Source: Scilla litardierei (taxonomy: Eukaryota; Streptophyta; Magnoliopsida; Asparagales; Asparagaceae). Taken from it: a DNA stretch of 64,000 bases. The translations under genes and the position numbers were made by a program. The notes beneath the pieces are model-generated. The model searched no databases. It saw only the letters and a program-made list of their open reading frames with translations, and was not told the origin of the DNA. Positions within the stretch are counted from its first letter, which is position 1, and each line of letters begins with the position of its first letter. The stretch lies in contig CM061139.1 of the NCBI GenBank assembly GCA_030789695.1, positions 5,657,878 to 5,721,877 on the forward strand. Reading direction: 5' to 3'. Positions 23,111 to 34,969 of the stretch are shown here, piece by piece.

Positions 23111-24450
23111 CACGACTCAGCAAGTAACATCACCTATATAAATAACATTAGTAATATGTTCAACACAAAAAGATGATGTGCAAAAAATATGTATGTCCCG
23201 AAGTAACAAAATGCATATCAAATATTCTCACAAAATAATATTCAGTTAATCCTCTATGATTAATGTTTTGTTAATTAATCATTATCCATAGCATGTTCCA
23301 AAAATACCCTAAGATGCTAATATAACAAAATTCCAAAAAATGATTGCTTAAATGCCAAAATTGATGCATCATCTCACATATATGCTCGTTAAGTGACAAT
23401 ATTGTGTTATTAAGTATGCCAAAATTCAATTAGCAAAGGACCAAAATTTGCTAGTATGGTACCAAAAAAGTAAGATTCTTTCAACATCATTACATGCATA
23501 ATCAAAAAGCCACAAAAGTGTCCACGGGAGCGATCTTTCCATGCATTGCAGGCAACATTAAAGAAGTCTTCACGAATAAAAAGTACAGTAATAAACGCAA
23601 ATGCAAAAAAAAGTTTTTTCAATAGTCCCATACAAACATTTTTACTACCTGCAATTGCCTCAGTTTCTAAAAGTTCAATATTTTTACTACATTCTAATAC
23701 ATCAAAGTTCAAATAAAATTGAACTATAAGTCATGGATCAAGTTAACCTGCACAATTGTGCTAAAACAATAGTTTAAAAAAACTGTGCAGGTCATGAAAT
23801 GAAAAAAAAATTGAGAGTGAATGTCCTGCATAATTGTTTAGAAACTTGATTACAATGTTCAAAAAAATTTCACTTGGTTGCTAATTTGAGAACTTTCAGA
23901 TGAGAACACCCATATCTAACATTTTTAGTTCTCATCATAATACATGTAAGGGGCCCTTGATGAGAGCACCATTATCTAACATTGCCTATCTAACATGAAT
24001 TTGGGTGCTAATTTGAGAACTTACAGATGAGAATTTTTTTAGAAAGACACATAATCATTATCATTATCATTATCATTGTCATCTTGTTAATAGACATGTA
24101 TGTCAAAAAAATTTATATGCTATTTATATGTCAAAAAACATCCTGTATTAGAGAGTACATGCTAATGAGAAGTATCTTGTTAACAAATGAGAGCATCCTG
24201 TTTATCAAAAAACATGCGAATGAAGCATTCTGTTAACATGGTAATGAGAAGTATCATGTTAACATGATGTTTTTTGCTAATGAGAAGTACATGCTAATGA
24301 TAAATAGGCACATAAAATTTTTTTGGGAAGCATCTTGTTAACATCATGTATTTACATCTCATAACAACAACTGCAACACAATAAAAAGAAGTACAAAAAT
24401 TTGGTTCTGGATTAAAACAGGTTATGCACGAACTATGGGAGAAAATGTAC
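23111..24450. other. Helitron 2 interior, no recognised gene
   Basis: AT-rich. A (CATTAT)n-like tract lies at about 24050-24085. From 24100 to 24360 the words CATGCTAATGAGAAGTAT and ATCCTGTTTATCAAAAAAC recur, the same vocabulary as the patchwork at 34970-40429. The 100-codon minus frame at 23410-23712 has no motif. Confidence 0.4.
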
Positions 24451-24619
24451 CCAGTCAGCAGCGGAATCTGAGGCATTAGGGTCTCAAGTTCATTGCGACC
24501 AAAATAGCTGGGAGGTCTCCAGTTCAACCGTTGAGGGATGACATCCAATAGAACAACCGGAATGTATCTATATGTGTAACTCAACCATTCCAACAGGAAA
24601 TGCCGTGTTTTCTCCACAC
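24451..24619 (-). pseudogene. Captured exon of tRNA-dihydrouridine(47) synthase (DUS3)
   Basis: A single minus-strand exon has a GCAG acceptor (24621-24620) and a GTACAT donor (24450-24449). It encodes FLLEWLSYTYRYIPV, then LDVIPQRLNWRPPSYFGR and ELETLM. This is the C-terminal region of plant DUS3-like proteins, which reduce uridine 47 of tRNA (family pattern recalled: LLEWLSxTxRYIPVGLLDVIPQxLNWRPPSY). After ELETLM one base is missing, and the expected SDSAADW continues in the next frame up to the donor, so the piece is already decaying. The catalytic TIM-barrel exons are absent. It lies in Helitron 2 in the same orientation as the transposase gene. Confidence 0.8.
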
Positions 24620-27600
24620 CTGCGGACATCAGGAACCAATCTTGTAAAGAGATTGACAACCAATCTTGTTAAGTGTTGACCATATATGTTCGTTCAGGGC
24701 AACAAATCAAGTTTCACATTTCTGAAGCAAAAAAAAGAGCACAGTCTTGAAATAATAGTCAAACTTTAGAAGAAGACAACATAAAAGTAGCAAGGTAACT
24801 TTTGTTTCACATGTCTATGTATGCACCATCAGAGAAGCAGGATAAGAATGCACACTTTGTGGTGATAAGAATGCACACATCGTGAACCTTCTCTTCCCAA
24901 CCTGTTAAAACTGTGTGTCACCCCAATCTTGCATCAACTCCAACTACATAGCAGACTGAGAAGGTAAGCTACATTTGCTGCCAATGTAGCAGCGAGACAG
25001 CATTCATGTTGGCATGATTGTTTGGCTACCTATAGCATGAAAACCTGTCCCCTGAGAGACTTTATGTTGGCTTGATTGTTTGGCTACCTAAAGCATGAGA
25101 ACCTTTTCCCTGAGAGACTTCATATTGCCATGATTTTTTGGCTACATATATCATGAAAATATGTGTCTGAAAGACTCATGCATATCTTTAAAATTCTTCG
25201 GAAACACTTATAACATCTGAAACAGCCTGAGTTTGAGAATCATAGTCTCTAAGAACACTTGACATTGGTTGCGACATCCTCGATTATCGTCTTAGTCATT
25301 AAGCTTTCACATCACAAAGATCTCTGGCAGATATATGGAATATTGCCCAAATCCAATAATGCATATCACCAAAATTACTGATGCAATTTAAGCTCATGAA
25401 ACCAATCCACAATGCTAGAAAGTCTTAAATGGGGAAGATGATATATCTTTTGTGCAGGAAGTACACTGAACTATGCGCAAGAATGATATGCACGTCCATT
25501 GTGTTCTGAAAGAGTCTCTCCAGTTGCTAATACTTCGCTTTCATGCTGATTAAATATTCTATACTGACAAAGCTAGATTTGGTTGCCTTGAAATTAGGAG
25601 GGGGATAGTCTAGTAAAAGCCAATTCACAGAACAGAACTAACTTCGGTAGAAACAGTTCAGTTTTTTCCAAAACGTTTTGTTCAATTCAAATGACTCCTT
25701 AAATGCTTTGTTCGTGTGTGATTGTAAGCCAACAAAACGGGGGGAAATAGCTAATTTAATAAATCCAAATTTTAATTTATTTACCATGTAAATCACATCC
25801 TGGATGGAATGTTGGCAATGACTCCTAATTGAATATGTGAGAGTGAGAGTGAGAGTGAGACATGGAGCACTCTCCAACTTCCATTCCCAAAATCCCTTGC
25901 AATGTGCTGAGAGAGACATTAAGCCGCCCCTTCTCTCCGGTAAAAATGAGGTAATGAGTATTTACAGGATTATTTCAGGATTTGTTTTGTCCTGTAAAAA
26001 TGAGGTAATGAGTTTTAAGAAAATACATTGATATGATTACTTTTATCAACTCATTATACGCCAAAAACTTAAACTCATATGCACAATAAAACTCATTATA
26101 CTTTAAGTAACAAAACTCCAAAAACAGAAAATGAGCAGTAAAAACTCATTTACTCCATGTAACTAAAACATGAAAAATTAGTAAATGAGAAACATGAATT
26201 CTCATTTTTAAACATATTGTGAACCTAAAAATGGAGTATTTAGCAGTGTAACAATGAGAGAGTGCCAATGAGTGCAAATAATAGTGCAAATGAGTGCAAA
26301 TGATAGTGCAAAGGAGTGCAAGTGATAAGTATCATTTTAACTATCAGGATGCTAATTTGTTAACTATCAGGATGCAAGTGATAAGTATCATTTGCACTCA
26401 TTTGTACTAAAACTTATAACCAATTAGAGTATTAAACCTGGCAAACATATCATTAAAGTATTTGAAAATGACGAATTGTATCAGCCAATGCAATCAATAC
26501 ACTAAAAACTGAGAGGGCAAGATTACTAACTCCATTGAAGCATGATCAATACACTAAAAAGCACATGAAAATTTGATATCTTCATGACAAAACATATAGA
26601 AAAATTATCACATATATCAAATACATGAAGCACTGGACTCATCATCCCTAACACCATCAAAGAACAGATTTTATGATAAAGAACAGATTTTTATGAGAAA
26701 ACAAAGGATTTGATTGATTGTTTTGTGGTACCTTGGTCTTCATCTTGTAGAATATGTGCATCGCGAGATTGATAGAGCTTCAGGATTCTTACTCCTTGAA
26801 ACCTGAACTTCAAAACAAAACCATTGCTTGAAAATAGAACCCTGAAACCTGAACTTCAAAACAAAACCATTACTTGAAAATAGAAAACTCACCACCACAC
26901 CATAATCAAGCCTTCTCTTCCTCCCATTGAGCAAAACATCCCAATTCAGGACCACATATGTAGCTAGTAAGTCATAATCAATTTGCATCATGGTCTGATG
27001 ATTGCACAACATATGTATTTCATGGAATGGTGTATTCTGATCTTAATCAGGATCCTCGCATTGTTCCATGGGAAATTCTTCGTGGCCAAACACCCTTTGA
27101 CGGTAGAGGCAACTCCATAGCAGTTATTATCCTTTAATTTTTAGATGTATTTTTGACTAACTTTTTGGCATAGTACTAAAATTTGGATGCATTATGTGAT
27201 AGCATATTTTTCCTCAGAACCCATGTTCAAATTTCACATACCAATACACATACCTGGCATTATCATGGAAAATTGTATTTAAGTTCTTGTACTGATATGC
27301 CAAGCACAAAATTTCACTATGAATTAGTGGTTAGTATACTTTGCCAGCCTTCGTATCAAGAATGCTACATGCAAATCCAAAAACTGAAACAACATAAAAT
27401 TCAAATCGAACTATTTCAGGCATTTCAGTCTACTTTGCCCGCCTTCGTATCAAGAATACTACTTGCAAATCCAAAACCTAAAACGTCATAAAATTGAAAG
27501 AGAACTATTTCAGGACTTAAGACAACATTTTTTTACATCGACTTATAATATCACACAACCTAAACTATATGCTAAAAGAAAAAACCCTTAACTATGAACA

Positions 27601-28019
27601 AATATATACAAAAATACATTCTGGATTGAACAACCATGCAGTCCAATTTCAAAAACACCATCTCTCACACCGGCATTTAAAACCAACAAAATTTACATAT
27701 GACGCTAGGGCCGTGTGTCCTGAAAATTAAAAATAAAATCATAGATTAGAATAGGAAAATTAGAAACGAAGATATATCTAATTACTTTGTACAACTCATA
27801 TTTATTACCTTCATCATGTTTAAGCAGAAAACCTTTTACTCATCACATTATAAAAAGATGACGTGTCAAGCTCAATCCAAAGTGGAGAGTTAATAGGATG
27901 AGCAATAACCTAGATAAATTAAGAACATAAATTTCCTAGAAAAATAAATATATATTTGAAAATATGGAAAATTTTAAATTTATACATTTATTTACCTTTT
28001 TCCGTTGGAGTGATGGATG
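24620..28019. repeat. Helitron 2 interior with small tandem duplications
   Basis: No assignable gene. Tandem repeats are: 25013-25190, three copies of about 60 bp (GATTGTTTGGCTACCTA and AGAGACTT words); 26250-26400, AGTGCAAATGAGTGCAAATG words; 26797-26885, two copies of about 43 bp (CCTGAACTTCAAAACAAAAC); 27333-27515, two copies of about 96 bp (CCTTCGTATCAAGAAT). On the plus strand 26985-27100 is exon-like ([18 protein letters not shown], then a GTAGAG donor-like site); source gene not recognised. Confidence 0.5.
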
Positions 28020-28740
28020 TCGTGCTTTCTGGAACCAAGCAAGCTCGGCAAGAACCATCTTCCACTTCTACAAAAAAAAGGTATTTGGATGGTCAACGAA
28101 GAGGATATTTTGAAAAACAAAATCTAAGATTTTTATATTACCTCGGAAAAGAAGATTGCTTTGTCTTCAATGTGACTCGTCGCCGTTGCTTGTAAAGTTC
28201 TTTTAGCAATTTGCTGAAAATAATAATAATAATAATAAACAGTCACTAATTTTTAATTTCAAAATGGGAATGTTTGTAACGGTATGCATACCTTATCAAA
28301 ACAAAATCCGATATAACCCCGTAGCCTGGCATTTATGTGATTGTTTTGAAGTAACAGAACCTGTGAGAAGAAAAATGTTAATGCAAACATAGTATATTAA
28401 AAATATAATGTAGAATTATGATAAGAAACTTACAGTTATTGCCAAATCTGCATCATAATCTATCTATATAAAAATACAAACCAATATTTTATCAAACAAT
28501 GCATACCGAAAACTATTAAGTCATGCAATGAAATGTAGTAAAGGAAAAAATTTCTTACCCTGCCATATATGGTAATGTGGGTCCACATTTTAATGCTTGG
28601 TAACGTATGATAATGATATACCTGCATGTTAGACAACAATCGATAATAATTTTTTAAAACATCATTTAAACAAATAATATAAATAAAACAATGTAAAGAA
28701 AGAAAGTTAAAAAAATTACATACATTTTTATCATACATTG
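28020..28740 (-). other. String of small exon-like pieces downstream of the helicase
   Basis: On the minus strand several short open pieces have good splice signals: about 28621-28560 (CAG acceptor, GTAAGA donor), 28465-28435 (GTAAGT donor), 28361-28292 (CAG acceptor, GTATGC donor) and 28213-28143. They could be the remains of a second multi-exon gene carried by Helitron 2. Plant Helitrons sometimes carry an RPA-like gene, but I see no diagnostic motif and make no assignment. Confidence 0.3.
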
Positions 28741-28744
28741 GAAA

Positions 28745-31700
28745 TCATAGCAGAACTTCTGGGTAAACGATGTTTACTGTGTTATTTATGTTGGGCTGAA
28801 GAAGGACACATACACGATCAAAAGATGTGCACCTTGAAAGTGCAACATAAAGATGTCCATGACTGAAAACTGGGGTCCGCAAATCAACTCCAACGAATTT
28901 TACAGATTGTCCTTGGGCTTTATTAATCGTCATAGCATATGTCACATGGACAGTAAACTGCCTTCTTGTCATATGAAAAGGTAATTCTGTAGCCGATAGT
29001 GACAAAGATATTCTTGGAATAAACACAAAACAACCGGCTTTATCCCCATTTAAAATTTGAGCTTCAATGACACGTGATGCACATCTGACAACCATCAATC
29101 GAGTGCCATTGTAGAGCCCGTCTTTTGGTGCAATATTTCGTAATAAAATAATAGGACAACCAACCTTAAGCTCAAGTGTAAATTGTGGCAACCCAGGAGG
29201 ATCCAAAGAGTTTATGTACTCAGTTGGATATCCATTCATAATGGTTGGATCGGTTTCATCATTTTCAGAAAAACTGTCTGCAGCTTGATACGTAATCTTC
29301 TGTCCCGGAAAAATGTTTAATGCAGCAGCATTTATAAAAGTAACATCATCATTCCGTGCAGAAAGAATTATTCGTTCAGTAAGGTATGCCGGAGTCACGA
29401 CACCCTCAATATGAAGCTGTGGATAAATTCGAAGTATTAACTCGTTTAAATCCTTGCACCTGAATATGTTAGAAGGAAGTTCTACCACTTCTGTAGGATT
29501 TGTCCCAACCTAATACATATAGATATAATTTTAGTGAAGGAATGACTAAGATAAAAATAGCAAGTAAAATTAAATTAGGCATGAAATAAAATACCTCCAA
29601 AATAAATTTTGCAAAATTTGCATTCTCAACAGATGAGTTATTTAACCGTATATTTTGATCTAAGATCAAAACTTGTACAGAGCACCATAATACAGATCGT
29701 CTCAATGAGGCACCAATAATTTTTTCTCGAACCCCCTTTGGTATGACGGGCAAGATTTGTCGGAAATCCCCACCAAGAACAACAGTAATACCACCAAATG
29801 CTCTGGGGTTATCACACATATCTGTAACGATCGATCCACTGCCTCAACACAGTGCCGATGTTGCATAGGTACTTCATCCCATATTATAAGTTTTGTTTTT
29901 CTGAATAATTGAGCTTGCATGGATTGCTTGCTAAAATTACAAATTGAAGTATCATGCACATCTAACGGGATACGAAATGTGGAATGTGCAGTCCGACCTC
30001 TGCTAAGTAGTAATTATGCAATACCGGAAGACGCGACGGTGATAACTATATTTCCAAGACTACGCAACATTGTTGCTATTGCATTGTACAAAAAAGTCTT
30101 TCCAGTTCCAGCACCACCACTCAAGAAGAATGTAGTACCTTTGTTTTCAAATACTGATGAAGTAATTGCTGAATAAGCATTGCGTTGTGCATCATTGAGG
30201 TAATCAATGTCTTTTTGTGCATCCAATTGTTTCGCTTTATTTATAAGTTCCTGATGTTCATGCAACAATCTATTGCCAACAATTGCATTCCAATCTCCAG
30301 CAGGAAGTGGCATTGGTGGAAAGTCGGATAGACACTTACCGTACTCCTCAAGCAATTCATTGATAAGGAATAATCCATAATCTTCAAGTTGGCCTTGAGT
30401 TGGGGTAGAAATTGCAAATAAAGTGTGCAATTTATATGGAAGATCATCGCAAATGTGCATTGAAAATTCATTCCATAATGCAAGGGGGTCGATCGGCACA
30501 CATTCGATAAGAATAATACAAAACAGTCTTCGTAATTGATATCCTGTTTTCATAATTGACGCCTCGGAAAGACATTGGCTCCACTCGGAATCATCTTCAA
30601 GAAGACCTCTTGCAATACATGTTGCTTTGAATGTAGGGTACTCGATAGAATTGAATGTGCGTAAATTTTCCCACGATGTTGGCCCTTTAACAACTGTTAG
30701 TAGCAACCGTAGATAAAATCTCTATCCAGAATTAGGGGAGGCAAAATACATTCTGCCAATTGCATATCCAGATTGTCTTGGAGTCCAGACCTTTGTTGAC
30801 GAATGCCACACAAACTTTTGGGGGAATTCTTGATATGTGAGATCATGTGCAGACTCATGTAAAGCGCAACATGTAAAAAATTCAGTCAAAGTTGTCTTAT
30901 CATTTTCAGCCCTAGACCTTATTGCATCTACATCTTCATCTGGATCAAAAATAACACGGTGTTGCCCGGGTAAATGAAGTATCAATCTTTGAACTGACGG
31001 AATCTCTTGATGCAAAGGATGCTCAAATATTCGCCAGGCAGCCTCAGGTGGTCCAATATATCTTGCATCAAGGTATTGTTGGATCTCATTTACTGCGCCC
31101 AATACCATTGTGGTCCGATCATGACCTTTATAAATATACTTATGAATGTACTTCACATATCTTACCCCGGCACAAACTTCGACATTAATGTGGCAGTTAA
31201 AGCGCCTTGAGAGATACCTGTTGTGCGGAACAACATCTCGGTTATCAACCGGATGCCCCCTTACAGTATATAGATGCCCATTACTACGACGACGGTAAAT
31301 AGGATATCCATCACGATCCAAGGTTGTTGCATCTGCATAATTTCGAGGGTATTTCTTAGTACACTTACCATTTTCCATACATGAAGCATTTGGATTCCGA
31401 GCACCACATGGTCCATATACCATACATTTTGACAAAGTATCGAATAATGCAGGATCTTGAGCAGGATCAGGAAATTCAGCACATACAATTCTATCCACTT
31501 GATCACATCTATGAATCTTATCGGGTCCACGAAGAAAGAAAAGAGCATGCATATGTGGAAGACCCCGTTTCTGAAATTCAATTGTAAATACATGTGCTAC
31601 TTTCTTTCCAAATACATTATTTCCATCAATCTCCTTCATCAAAGCCTTTCTTTTTAACTCAAATACACGTGCGACTAAATCTGGCCGGTCGGTAGCCTTT

Positions 31701-34700
31701 TGATTGGGCAGTAGAGCCGAAGTAATTTCTGGCCACTTTGGATTTGCGGTCATGGTAAGAAAAACATCCGGGTGCTGGTTATAACGTGTGATAGCCATCG
31801 AGTCTTGAAATATTTCAAACATGTGACGTGCACTGCCAGTGAAAGATGAAGGAAGTATCATGCGCTGTCCAATTTGGTCGCATCTGGCATATGCATCGAT
31901 ATCTGCAAGACCCTGATAGAGCTCTGAGCGGAGTTTTTGTTGATTAAGTTTGATGAATGTCAAACGATCTTGCTCAATTGCTGCCCAAACATCAACTATG
32001 AACTCCTGGAATAACTTCCCAGCTCTCCAAATTGAAGAATACTTGTTCTGTCTTTCAAACAGATGGTAGCTATAAAACTCACACATGGTCAGACGTCTAC
32101 TTAAGGATATGTTTTGAACTGGATCCCACTGCTTCAACTCAGGTTCCCATCCAAGCTGGCCATCAGGAAATAATAAGACGTAGTGTAAGGGTAAGTATGC
32201 AGGATGAGTCTCATTGATTTGCATTAATTGATGATTTCCTCGAAGATGTAAAACTATATCTCGCATCCCGGAAGGTCGATAGCCATCGCCAGGTAAAATA
32301 ACCGCAATCTCATATACGGTTGGGAGGTTATAACTGCGACGATCCTTGTTTGAATTGTAATGCAGATATACAGGAAGATCATGACCACATGAATCTGCTT
32401 GAGATAAAACAGAATACGCCTGACAATATAGTTTGATGAATGGATTTATGCCCGATAAACAATTTTGAATAATTTGTAAGACATCCTTGCACAAATGTGG
32501 ATTTCTATTACTTCGGAACTCCGTAGCAGAATCCGGATCATATATGTAAAGTTGACAATAACTTGCTGTTTGATCCGGTTGGGGCAGAAGTGATCATGTT
32601 CGATGGCGTAATTCCCCATGAATAGTAAATATGTTCGGGCCTCTGCCAGCAATCAATCTTTGATCCATTGTCACACCAAGGCTGGTAAATGCATTAGCTG
32701 CATTATACTCCCGAGTATACATTCGAAATGATTTTGATGCCTCACTGTCACCATCATATAATTCTCGAAGTGCTGGAGGGGGTTCATTAAGTTTCGGCAA
32801 TTTTACTTTTCCTTGCAAACAACATGTTCCAAAAAGATGCATTCTCAAAGTTGACTTCGACAACTGTTCATCCAACCAGTGTAAGGCTGAACAATGAGGG
32901 CATGGAATGTTCATTAATCCAAGATGGTGCCGACCAAAATCAACCTGAGTTGGTGGACCAGAGCCATGCGGAGTTGACTGACATCGGAAGATCGAGGATG
33001 AGCCAGCGTCTTCTTGTTCAACTGGAGAAGTTGTTAATACAGGTGTTATTTGAGGTATACAGATAGGAGTCATATATTGAGATATGTTTCGTTGAGCTTT
33101 TTCTCGTTCTCTCCTTTGACATTGAGCTAAACACCTAGCCAAAATAAAACCATAATAATAATTAAATAAAATTAAGTTACATTAAAGCAGAGTAGCTTTT
33201 ATGAATAATAACCTGACAGATAGTTCATCATCTTCAGCACATATCGTATCGTTGTGCGAGGCTGAGACCTCCTCGTCATGATCAACGGGAGAAGTTGGTA
33301 CTGCATATGTGCTTTGAGGCATATCGAGAATACTGGTAGGAGTCATATATCGAGCTGTGTTTGCTTGTATTTGTTCTCGTTCTCGCCTTTTGCGTTGAGC
33401 TAAAGCCCTATACAAAGTTAAACACAAAAATAAACACAACTAAAATAAATGGGAGGAGAAAATATTTTATGTACAGGCGGGTTGATAATGACCTGACAGA
33501 TGGTCCAGGAACTTGTCCAGAAATCATATCGTTACGCAAGGCTGAGACAACATCTTCTTGTTCAACCGGAGAAGTTGTCACAGCTGTGGTTATTTGAGAT
33601 ATATCAAGTACACCGTCAGAAGTCAGAGCGTGAGATATGTTTCGGTGTTCTTGTTCTCGTTCTCGCCTTTTGCGTTGAGCTAGAGCCCTATCCAAATTTA
33701 AACACAAAAATAAACACAACTAAAATACATGGGAGGAGAAAAAGATTTTATGTACAGGCAGGTTGATAATGACCTGACAGATGGTCCAGGATCTTGGCCG
33801 GAAATCATATCGTGACGCGAGGCTGAGACAGAATCTTCTTGTTCAACCAGAGAAGTTGTCACGGCTGGTGTTATTTGAGGTATATGAAGGACACCGTCAG
33901 AAGTCAGAGCGTGAGATATGATACGTTGTTCTTGTTCTCGTTCTCTCCTTTTGCGTTGGGCTAAAGCCCTATCCAAATTTAAAAAAAATAAAAACACCTA
34001 AAATACATGGGAGGAGATAAGATTTTATGTACAGGCGAGATGATAATGACCTGACCGATGGTCCAGGATCTTGGCCAGAAATCATATCGTGACGCGAGGC
34101 TGAGACAGAATCTTCTTGTTCAACCGGAGAAGTTGGCACTGCTGGTGTTATTTGAGGTATATCAAGTACACCGTCAAAAGTCAGAGCGTGAGATATGTTT
34201 CGTTGTTCTTGTTCTCGTTCTCTCCTTTTGCGTTGGGCTAAAGCCCTATCCAAATTTAAACACAAAAATAAACACAACTAAAATACATGGGAGGAGAAAA
34301 AGATATTATGTACAGGCAGGTTGATAATGACCTGACAGATGGTCCAGGATCTTGGCCGGAAATCATATCGTGACGCGAGGCTGAGACAGAATCTTCTTGT
34401 TCAACCGGAGAAGTTGTCACGGCTGGTGTTATTTGAGGTATATGAAGGACACCGTCAGAAGTCAGAGCGTGAGATATGATACGTTGTTCTTGTTCTCGTT
34501 CTCTCCTTTTGCGTTGGGCTAAAGCCCTATCCAAATTTAAAAACAAAAATAAAAACACCTAAAATACATGGGAGGAGATAAGATTTTATGTACAGGCGAG
34601 ATGATAATGACCTGACCGATGGTCCAGGATCTTGGCCAGAAATCATATCGTGACGCGAGGCTGAGACAGAATCTTCTTGTTCAACCGGAGAAGTTGGCAC

Positions 34701-34893
34701 TGCTGGTGTTATTTGAGGTATATCAAGTACACAGTCAAAAGTCAGAGCGTGAGATATGTTTCGTTGTTCTTGTTCTCGTTCTCTCCTACCGTGTTGAGCT
34801 GAAGCCCTATCCAAATTAAACCCAAACTAAGTACAATTAAAATACATTATTAGTGTATATTAGATGTTTGGCACAGTCAAGTGGATAATCACC
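28745..34893 (-). pseudogene. Helitron Rep/PIF1-like helicase gene (broken by three stops and one frameshift)
   Basis: Order on the minus strand: repeated small exons (34893-33213), then a main exon from 33134. The N-terminal part has a zinc-finger-like CPHCSALHWLDE and FGTCCLQGKV (about 32910-32815). The Rep HUH nuclease motif is LPHMHALFFL at about 31560-31530. The catalytic tyrosine motif is KYIHKYIYKGHD at about 31155-31120. Helicase motifs: Walker [13 protein letters not shown] (about 30120-30085), Walker [17 protein letters not shown], and TINKAQGQS near the C-terminus. A likely intron spans about 29594-29510. The frame stays constant but has in-frame stops at 32596-32594 (TGA), 30724-30722 (TAG) and 30016-30014 (TAA), plus an extra TG near 29817. 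The protein would nick and unwind DNA for rolling-circle transposition; this copy cannot make it full length. Confidence 0.92.
33213..34893 (-). repeat. Tandem array of six 195-bp exons (65-residue modules) 5' of the Helitron Rep exon
   Basis: Exons (low-high, minus strand): 33213-33407, 33493-33687, 33774-33968, 34051-34245, 34332-34526, 34612-34806. Each is exactly 195 bp, has an AG acceptor and GT donor, and is separated by 82-86 bp introns. Splicing AG to G keeps the frame (phase-symmetric), so any number can be included. Each module reads ALAQRKRREREQ, then a polar segment with TPAVTTSPVEQED, ending PGPSVR or similar. The first 60 or so codons of the Rep exon (33134 downward) are the same module, and a diverged relic ends at 34893 (FAQDDELSAR). 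None of the six has a stop. Exons 3 and 5, and 4 and 6, are nearest pairs, so a two-exon unit (558 bp) was duplicated. The basic stretch could bind nucleic acid or form a coiled coil; function unknown. Confidence 0.88.
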
Positions 34894-34969
34894 TGGCTGA
34901 TAGTTCATCATCTTGTGCAAAAATTGTGTCATTGTAATTCCTTTTATGTTGCCATTGTCGCAAGGGTGA

